From the NCBI GenBank assembly GCA_015679605.1, contig JAAAVE010000381.1, positions 306-14,739 of the forward strand: 14,434 nt of DNA, written 5' to 3'. Origin of the DNA: Podila epigama (taxonomy: Eukaryota > Mortierellomycota > Mortierellomycetes > Mortierellales > Mortierellaceae). The translations under genes were made by a program, and so were the position numbers. Each line of letters begins with the position of its first letter. Position 1 is the stretch's first letter. Positions 6,897 through 14,434 of this stretch are shown here, piece after piece. The notes under the pieces were generated by a model that was given only the letters and a program-made list of their open reading frames with translations, made no database searches and was not told the DNA's origin.

Positions 6897-9800
6897 TTAT
6901 TGTTGGTTTGCTGCCAACTGGTCTTCAAGATCACCCTCAATCTCTGTCACAATATCAACAAAAAGCGCAGAGGCCGCAGGCCCGACACGTTCGCGCACCA
7001 TCTCTTTCAATGCTTGAATCCGAGCTGCACAGCCCACTTGCGGTACAGGCACCGGTGAAGTCCGTGCCGATGCGGACGCGGACACCTTTGTGGGATGTCT
7101 CGCATGCTCTGCGTAGTAACTGTCATGATCCGGATGGAAAGACACAGGAGCAACAGTGGCCGCTTCATCATCTTTCATGGCCTGCAAGATGTACCTTGTC
7201 ACGAGGATCCACACCAGCTGGTATGCTTCAGGTGAACAGGCCATCTTGACAGGCATCACTCCGCCAATGTCATTACTGGTATCATCCACTGCTCCCTTGC
7301 TGGACATGGACACTCTCACCTGTCGCTTTCTAAACCCTGCGACTTGACCTCGAAACGATTCGGTCACCAACCCCAGCGCCAGCCAAACCAGATGCTTCTC
7401 CTGCACCTCAGCTCCTTTCTCAACATACGCGCTCACTCTTGCATTGCTGTCCAGACTACCAGCATGTCCATCACCAAACGCCGCGTCTGAGCCCTGTTGT
7501 TCTGCTTTAGCAGAACGTATGTCACACAACAACAGACTATGCTCAAGACAACCATTGTCAAGCATGAGATACCCGTCGCCGCTGAGTCGGACCATATCAC
7601 TGCCTCTCGGCAGGCCTGCCACAACAGTTGACGTCGTCTGCCATACGTGATCACCGGTAGTCCACTCAAGGTCCATCGTTACAGCTTCCTGTGAAGAAAG
7701 CGTGTCCCTGTCGTTACTTGTCATGTTGTGGTGTCTACTGTTATGGACAGTGTCGCGACTTTCATCGCCGTCTTCATCATTTTTTCGGTCTTGGCATCCT
7801 TTCCATCCACCATTCCTGATGCCGTCGCTGACTCCATCCATCATACCGCGACCATCCCGAACCACTACATCCTGCTTGATATTCTCCCATAGTTGACTCT
7901 GCTTGCTGTTCATTCCCATCGTATCATTCTCCTGTCTCTGCGCCCAAGCCTGGAGCCGTAACAACTGAGTTCGATTCCATTCCAACACACCCAGTAGAGC
8001 CTCTAGTACAGCATGATCAAAACTCGTGCGAAATGCAGTCTGGCTTGGTTCAAATGTTTCGAGAATCCAGTCTGAGACGCATGGATGAATCAGCCATCTC
8101 TGCACCCGCAGGTTCTGCAACGTTGCCTCAAACATCAGTCGCCATGGCCGACTGTGAGCCTCACTCAGGTCCATATCGATTTCAAAGTGTTCCTGCACAG
8201 TTCGGTTCACAAGGTCAGTCGGTGACAAAGCAAAGGGTCCAGAGCATGACAAACAGGGTCCTACAACACACAAAAAGGAGAAACATCAAAGAAGTATGGT
8301 CAGCATGGACAAGATTTTTTTTTAAAACTGAAGAGACAAAAAACACTGATATTTGCAAGTCTCACGAACCATGACCAGCATCATGTATGCTTGAGGAAGA
8401 TGACTCGGAGTAGGCCAATGGGTGAGGTGAGGCCACAGCCAGGCCCGGGACTGGAGACCCAATCATGGACGACTTTGAGCCACAACTGCAGTAGTTTCTG
8501 CCAACAGTCCAGTCGACATCGAGGGCGCTCAAAAGTCCATCCAATATAAATGGTTCGACTTCGCATGGTGTGACGCCACCTGGAATCTGAATGACCTCTG
8601 TCATCCGGTCCTGGACGGCCGATATCTCCATCCCCAAGTCGATCAGGATGCTTACGTGACCTTTATAGTCCTCCAATGTCGGACAGGGCAATCCTCGCAA
8701 AACTGTCGCGAAATCTTGTTGCGTGAACTCTATTCGCTTGGGCTTGGAACCAAGCCCCAACAACTCTATCTTTATCTTGCTCACCACCTCGGCAGAGGTG
8801 ACTAGGCCCTGACCCTTGGGCTGTGTATAGTGAATCTGTCTAAGAATTGAATTGCACTTTGGCAGGCAGCACTGTAGAAGACAAGATGGTGAGATGCCCA
8901 ATGTTGAAAAGCGTGACTTGGGAGGACTAACAGACGTGGTAGTGGCTGGGGTTGTATTGGTAGTCATGGTGGTGGTAGCCGTGTCCGAGTTGAGTGGTAG
9001 TTTCAGAGTGTCCTGCACTCCAGGCTGGAGAACAAACGTGAACCCGCGGTCAAAGAGCATATCCAGTACTTTGGGTGCCTTGTAGATTAAGTAGGCAGTC
9101 ATGACCTCCACTGACTGAACGTTGTAAAAATTCCATATAGAGCCATGTCGGTGCTTTGCTTTTGAACAGTAAATTTCGTCATCCGGAAAACGCTCGCCAC
9201 CGCCTATCTGTGCCCTTGTGCCACCAACATGATGTCTCCGTCGATCAAGGTCATCCTCGGGCAAAGGCAAATAACCGAAATCTACAATCAGAGCTTGAAG
9301 AATATCATATGAAAAGACCAAAGACTCGTCCACTCGCTTAGCATGCTTGTCTCTGCCTGATGTCGCCTGGCCGTCAAAAATTCCCGAGGCAAGTTGGAAG
9401 AGTCGGTGGTCTTCAAACACTCTAACCAAGTTCTCTTGTACAACAGGTTTTCCTAGTGACCCGTGTAATGAAAGTACTGGTGCCGTTGCTGTCGTCCCTG
9501 ATGATGAAGGAGGGGGAGAGGGAGAGGGAGTTGGGGATACTGAAATCTTTTGACTTTGCATTAGTTGCATCCAACGCTTGTCTTCCAACCGCGACAAGAA
9601 AGGCGAAGGTGGATATTGTTCTAGTGTTGCCTTGTCTTGTATCTCTACATCTTCCGACGTTGCAAAGTATGTGAGCGCGACTTTGCCCCAGTACTTGGCT
9701 GATGCGACACGTGTCATGGTGAACGGTGTCTGTGGGGATGTTTGTGAAAGTGTTTCCTCAATGTACTTCCACACTTCTGGACGCCTTGCACTGAATCGAG

Positions 9801-10512
9801 CCGCCTCAAGTAACAACAAATTTTCTTCACGTTCTTCACATCGTTGGTTCTCCTGAGCCATCCGTTGACGCTCCTCTACTACACTTTCTCGATGTCCACC
9901 AGACTTGGTCACGTCAGCGTTACCTGCGCTTGAATTTGAGCCTGTGCCAGAAAAGTCAGTCAGATTGTTTCCATTAGTAACAAGCTTGACCAAATGCATG
10001 CGTGACATGGTCGTCGTTTTTCTTTTGATCATTTGTATCTGCTATCGTTCGACCTCAATGGTTTTCTTGCCTTGCTTTTTATCATTGACTCGCCCGACGA
10101 CTTGACTGCGGCTCGAATCTTGTGTGTCCTCTTGAGTGATACACCAAAACGCCCGTCCCCAAATCACAAAGTAGCCGTATTCGAGTCGAGCCCGCGCTGT
10201 GAGATAGCGGACAGCATTTGGGGACAGGTCTCTAGAACTGCCATAATAGCCATAGTGGACTCGTTGGACCAGGTGGCGAGAAAGACGTGCTCTCAGGCTG
10301 GAATGACCTGTTGTTCGTCTGGGTTGTGAATGGACTGAAGGAAGCGGACTTGGCTCGAGCGGCGAGAGCAATTCTTCAATGATGTTGGTGCTAAAGTACT
10401 GCGGATGCTTCTTTAAAAGCATGTGAAGCACCAGCCAAGGAGGATACTCGCCACAGAGCCATTGGGCCACGACATGAGGCGGTGAATGTGGACTGGGTGG
10501 TGTTGAGGACAT
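6897..10512 (-). CDS. Large uncharacterised protein, about 1,101 aa
   Basis: Modelled as three exons: 10512-10143, 9941-8370 and 8260-6897. I do not recognise a named domain. The N-terminus (HVVAQWLCGEYPPWLVLHML, later SRHLVQRVHYGYYG and LEYGYFVIWGRAFW) and the middle (VEVMTAYLIYKAPKVLDMLF) look like alpha-helical-repeat segments. From memory they resemble uncharacterised ankyrin-like fungal proteins, but this is weak. Low-complexity linkers lie between: a Ser/Pro run coded near 9480-9530 and a Thr/Met/Asn run near 8935-8985. The C-terminal exon has a polar Asp/Asn/Arg/Gly-rich middle and ends EIEGDLEDQLAANQQ. There is no signal peptide or membrane segment. Intron 2 (8369-8261, GTTCGT...TGTAG) is in frame with a poor donor. 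Intron 1 (10142-9942, GTATCA...CACAG, with CTGAC before the acceptor) is inferred because TAG at 10042-10044 interrupts an otherwise continuous frame. An internal stop cannot be excluded. Confidence 0.72.
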
Positions 10513-10582
10513 TGACTGGAGGAAATGAAGTGGCAAAGCTGGGTATCAAAAGTAGCTCAATGCGTGAAAGAACCTGTGTGTG

Positions 10583-10590
10583 TATATATA
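10583..10590 (-). promoter_or_regulatory. TATA box of the large unknown gene
   Basis: TATATATA lies 71 to 78 nt upstream of the proposed ATG at 10512. The position supports this ATG as the real start and argues against a further upstream coding exon. Confidence 0.5.
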
Positions 10591-10792
10591 AATGTACGGT
10601 TTTGCTTATTGAGAATAGAAAGATGAGAGCGAGACCAAAGAGAATGCGAAATGAAGCAGTCGATGAATGAATGGTTGTAAACAAATGGGTAAGGCAGGGG
10701 TGAGAATGAAGGGGAAAGTCAGGTGCCCTTTTTGCTCTGCAACATCTTTTTGTCTCTGCTAAATAACTCTTCTCTTATTATTATAAGCTTGA

Positions 10793-10798
10793 TTTATT
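10793..10798 (-). terminator. Polyadenylation signal of the PMR1-type ATPase gene
   Basis: The minus strand reads AATAAA 34 nt below the ATPase stop codon, inside an A/T-rich stretch (TTTAAATAATAAATC). Position and sequence fit a 3'-end processing signal. Confidence 0.65.
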
Positions 10799-10831
10799 AT
10801 TTAAACTGCAACAAATGAACAACAACACACT

Positions 10832-13800
10832 TTAGACAATTTCAAAGGATTCGTTCTCTTCTGTATCTACCCGACGGAACCCTTGGCCAGCATGACGGCC
10901 CCGAAGCTTGTGGTTACTGCGAGCACTAAAGAATTTGCGTGCCTCTTCCGCCCAGAACACAGTGCTCGTCAACACCATGATTTGCAACAAATCTGTCAAC
11001 GTCAAGGCCTCGGTCTGGAACACGCTTTGGAAGAAGGGCATGTAGATCACAAAGAACTGGCCCACAATGGAGCCCATGACACTCAGGTTGAACATCTTGT
11101 TCGTCGTGAATCCGACCTGGAAGATGGACTTTTTCTCGGACCGACACGCCAGTGCATTGAACATGTCAAAGAACACAAACGTCGTGAACGTCATGGTCGT
11201 ATCGCGGTTCGTCACCTTGCCATCACTCATCTCGTGCACGTAGACATACATCGTGCCAAGGACAATAATCGCAGCCGATGTCAATACGCGGCGGATCAAA
11301 AGACGTGTCAAGATGGCTGCGTCCCTAGCGCGTGGTGGCTTCTTCATCACATCGTCATCCACAGGTTCCACACCCAACGACTGAGCAGGAGGTCCATCCA
11401 TTAAAATATCTATAATTTGTGTATATCGTTAGTTAACTGCCTCGCTCTATCATTTCTTGCTTGCAGACAATCATTCAGAATGACGACAAAATGTGGATCT
11501 ATAACCACAACTAAGAAAATAGCAACAGGATCCACGGGGGTTCACTTACTAATCCAAAGAATCTGCATGGCATTAAGAGGGTTGTCCAGACCAAAGAGTG
11601 TGGAAACAGCAATCAAGGTCAAGGCGGCGACACTGGTACTCAACTGGAACGTCAAAAAGTTTTGAATGTTGTAAAAGATTGATTTTCCTATCGTATTGAG
11701 ATGTTATTGCAGAGTTAGTTGATATTCTTCTTCCTTCTCTTCAAAGTAAGAACCTTGCATGAACAAGGAAATGCAAAATGAAAGAATAATAATAAAAGAA
11801 AGAGTTTGATACCTTCTTCGACAGCGCCGAGGATAGTTGAAAAGTCATCGTCCACCAGAATCATGTCAGCTGCCTCCTTGGCTACATCAGTGCCACTACG
11901 GCCCATCGAAATACCAATATCAGCCAATTTCAAAGCAGGGGCATCGTTTACACCGTCTCCAGTCATGGCCACAATACAACCCTTGGCCTGGAAGGCTGAC
12001 ACGATGGCCATCTTGTGCTTGGGTGTTGTCCTGGCGAAAACTGAAATGTTGCCTACAGCATCTTGCAGTTGTCTATCCGTCATTGCCTCAATTTCAGCTC
12101 CGGTCATACAGGAGGCCTTGCCAGGATTGATTGGGAATCCAAGGCGGCGAGCAATTGACAGGGCGGTCGCATCTATTGCAGTGAGAGAAAGACAAAAAAA
12201 AAAAATTGTCACCACTTGCACAAAGACAATATCACACATAGGATGACGCCTAATCACTGAAATGAGGATCACGCAAGCTTACCAGCATCTCCTGTGATCA
12301 TGATAACCTTAACACCACTTCCAACGAGGGTCCGGATGCTTTCTTCGACACCAGGTCTTGGAGGATCATGCATGGCAACAATGCCGACAAATGTCAACCG
12401 CTCAAGATCGCTAGCATAGGCCATCGCCAATACACGCAAACCATGGCTAGCCATTTCATTTGCCTGAGAGATCACCTTGTCCTTGGCCTCTATATCCATT
12501 GGCATCACATGTCCCTCGCTACGGTAAAAGTTCACAGAACGCTCAAGGACAGGCTCAAGCGCACCCTTGAAGTAAAACGTTCCAGGCGAGCCGCTCTGGC
12601 TAAGAGTTGCGTTCGTGGGATCAATGGCGTGTTCTGGGGTTACTTTATGCGCATGGCTGCCTCCAGGCAAAGCCGCACAACGGACATGCATAAACTTTTG
12701 TTCAGAGTTGAAAGGGAACTCGGCAATTCGCTCGTATAACTAGCATAGGAAAAGGGAACAATGAGTACAACGACTAAAGGCAATAACAGCAGCAAAAGAA
12801 ATCGGGTTGCAAAAAAGAACGGCATCACAGATCATGAAACTTACAGGTCGTTCATCCTGGATGTTAAGGCTCTTCAAAACCTCAATCAAGGCAATGTCCG
12901 TAGGCTGACCAATCCATTTGGAGTGTTCATCCAAAAAGGCATTATTACACAGATTTCCGACCTGAAGCAGACGACGCAATCCAGGATGAATGTCCACATC
13001 AACACCGCGGGCTGCCTCGAGATCCACGGGGAAGCCTTCAGCAAGCGTGAATGCCTTTGTTACTGTCATCTGGTTCATGGTCAAGGTACCTACATGTGCA
13101 CATAATAAAAAGACATATGTTTAGTGGACAATTTAGTATAACGAGTATAACTTTTTGATCATCAGTAGGGTCCATACCTGTCTTGTCAGCGCAAACAACG
13201 TTCACTGAACCCAATGTTTCGACACTGGGAAGCTTCTTGATGATAGCCTTGCGATTGGCCATTCTAAGGACACCCAGGGCCAAGGTGACAGTGACAACGA
13301 TAGGAAGGCCTTCGGGGATGGCAGCGACAGCCAAACTGACGCCGATGGTCATCATCTTAAGCCAGTGTGTGCCCTGGAACCAGCCAATGAGGACAATGAC
13401 ACCAATGATAACAAACGACAGCATGGAAAGCTTTTTACCAAGCTCATCCATGCTCAACTGCAGAGGGGTCTTTCGGATCTCGACGTCCTGCATCATGCAA
13501 AAGACCACTCCAAATTCTGTCTCCTTGGAGATGCCGACAACAATACCCGTTCCGTGTCCATTTCTAACAAGTGTTCCCATATAAACAATGTTCTTGCGCT
13601 CGGTAATTGACAGCTCGGCATAGTCACTGCCTACAATGGCCTCGGTCTGTTTGCGGCAGGGCTTGTTTTCTCCTGTCAAGTTTGACTCGTCAATCTCGAG
13701 GTCCACAGCCTAGATTTTTTTTTTTTACATGCATTTTCATATTGAGAAATAAAAAAGAGAGAGAGTTAGTCATGAACTATCATGGACAGAAATCCTTTGT

Positions 13801-14326
13801 TAATTTTCTCATGATCTGCAACAATTTCAACAAGAAAAATAGTATATATTTTTACCGAAACCAAACGACAGTCCGCGGGGATTCTGTCTCCAATACCAAA
13901 CTTGACGAGATCTCCAGGCACCAACTGACTGGCAAGAGTGGACGTCTGAGTGTCATCCCTATGTTTATCAATTGAGATTGTTCAAAAAAGTGAGTGATTT
14001 ATCGAGCAAGGTACGATGCCTCCGTTATCGTCTCTTTTGATGATTTTGAGTTCCTTGAACGAATAACGAATCAAGAAGGTTCAAACAGAGCCCAACAGAG
14101 TAATAAAGAATCAATCTGCGCAAGTTAAATGTAGTATGGAACACAAGGAAGGTGGCATTGGGATATCTCAAAAGAGAGAACTTGCTCCAACCAACCATGC
14201 CATGCCTTGAAAAGAAAGAGCACCCAAAAATATTATATGCTTACCGAATAACATGGCAGTGGTGAGGGACCAATTTGTTCAGTGCTTCCAATGACTTTTC
14301 AGAGCGGTATTCTTGTACGAATGCAA
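10832..14326 (-). CDS. PMR1: Golgi Ca2+/Mn2+-transporting P-type ATPase, PMR1/SPCA family (5' end missing)
   Basis: Eight exons lie in the window: 14326-14245, 13958-13856, 13709-13178, 13089-12845, 12739-12283, 12172-11813, 11687-11550 and 11409-10832. They code for about 830 C-terminal residues; some 110 N-terminal ones are outside. The enzyme pumps Ca2+ and Mn2+ into the Golgi, using a phospho-aspartate cycle. In order: [20 protein letters not shown], the actuator LVPGD and [11 protein letters not shown]4 with PEGLP, the phosphorylation site CADKTGTLT (Asp at 13187-13185), the nucleotide-binding domain ([20 protein letters not shown]), [19 protein letters not shown], and M5-M10. M6 has [18 protein letters not shown], keeping Asn, Asp and Gln equivalent to yeast N774, D778 and Q783. 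Val six residues after the PEGLP Glu matches yeast V335, and the V335/Q783 pair is linked to Mn2+ transport. An intron splits the DKTG motif. The gene looks functional. Confidence 0.96.
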
Positions 14327-14434
14327 CTGTTCAAGTGCAAGTAATAATAGCATGAAAGAAAAGCTGTCTGTTAGAACATTGAGTTTCTTGACAAGGAAAC
14401 CCATCAGCTACGTTGCCAGTAATCGCCTTGATCG
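14327..14434. other. Unresolved right edge upstream of the first visible ATPase exon
   Basis: The first visible exon starts in phase 1 after ...GAACAG, so most of this stretch is intron. The family expects about 13 more membrane-segment residues just upstream, and I cannot find them here. A short frame at 14434-14406 reads ITGNVAD, faintly like the GNIDDA found at that place in yeast PMR1, but no splice model joins it without losing those residues. I leave it unassigned. Confidence 0.4.

Larger units (their letters stand above)
10513..10831. other. Intergenic region: PMR1 3' UTR and promoter of the large unknown gene
   Basis: The 319 bp between the PMR1 stop and the next minus-strand start hold an AATAAA signal near PMR1 and a TATATATA element near the downstream gene. 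The minus-strand reading frame continues open upstream of the ATG at 10512, but its extension would begin with TTG. No upstream exon was recognised. Confidence 0.6.

Noticed and set aside
10513-10536. Earlier start of the large unknown protein at 10536
   Set aside because: The codon there is TTG. The first ATG in frame is at 10512, downstream of a TATA element.
10883-11404. 173-codon plus-strand open frame
   Set aside because: It is the antisense shadow of the last ATPase exon, whose minus-strand product is unmistakable.
1-14434. tRNA, rRNA, CRISPR or complete transposon
   Set aside because: Reading both strands I found no cloverleaf-like segment, no regularly spaced direct repeats, no transposase or reverse transcriptase core and no long terminal repeats.

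Overview
The window is nuclear DNA from a fungus. Its genes are split by many short GT-AG introns (88 to 286 nt, mostly 100 to 170 nt), the proteins are typical eukaryotic housekeeping factors, and TATA boxes and AATAAA signals can be seen. Intron density and protein style suggest an early-diverging lineage, probably Mucoromycota and perhaps Mortierellales. That placement is recall-based inference, not a computed result. There is no bacterial-style operon, CRISPR array, rRNA or tRNA.

Layout from left to right. A small VOC/glyoxalase-fold protein lies on the minus strand (187-847). A gene-free kilobase (848-1888) follows. It serves as a divergent promoter region and holds a decayed LINE-type retroelement scrap and a dyad built on the TTGGCCAA palindrome. 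Next is ISY1, a spliceosome factor, on the plus strand (1889-3312, six exons). It converges on a minus-strand gene (3518-5335, five exons) that reconstructs as a full-length XLF/Cernunnos (NHEJ1) non-homologous end-joining factor with a C-terminal Ku-binding-like KKKKLF tail. Continuing on the minus strand are the SNARE YKT6 (5570-6543, four exons), a large unrecognised protein of about 1,101 residues (6897-10512, three exons), and the C-terminal 830 or so residues of a Golgi Ca2+/Mn2+ P-type ATPase of the PMR1/SPCA family (10832 to about 14326, eight exons here). The 5' end of the ATPase gene lies beyond the right edge.

The last four genes sit head to tail with gaps of 234 to 353 bp, each long enough for its own promoter and polyadenylation site. 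YKT6 and PMR1 both act in the Golgi/secretory pathway, and ISY1 and XLF are nuclear. I see no reason to read the cluster as one pathway.

All exon models were built by hand. Each junction keeps the reading frame, and family resemblance chose between alternatives. The least certain junctions are intron 1 of the large unknown gene, XLF introns 1 and 3, and the right-edge end of the ATPase. The most notable item is the XLF gene: it is scattered over five exons, carries two acidic insertions and is easy for an automatic annotator to break up.
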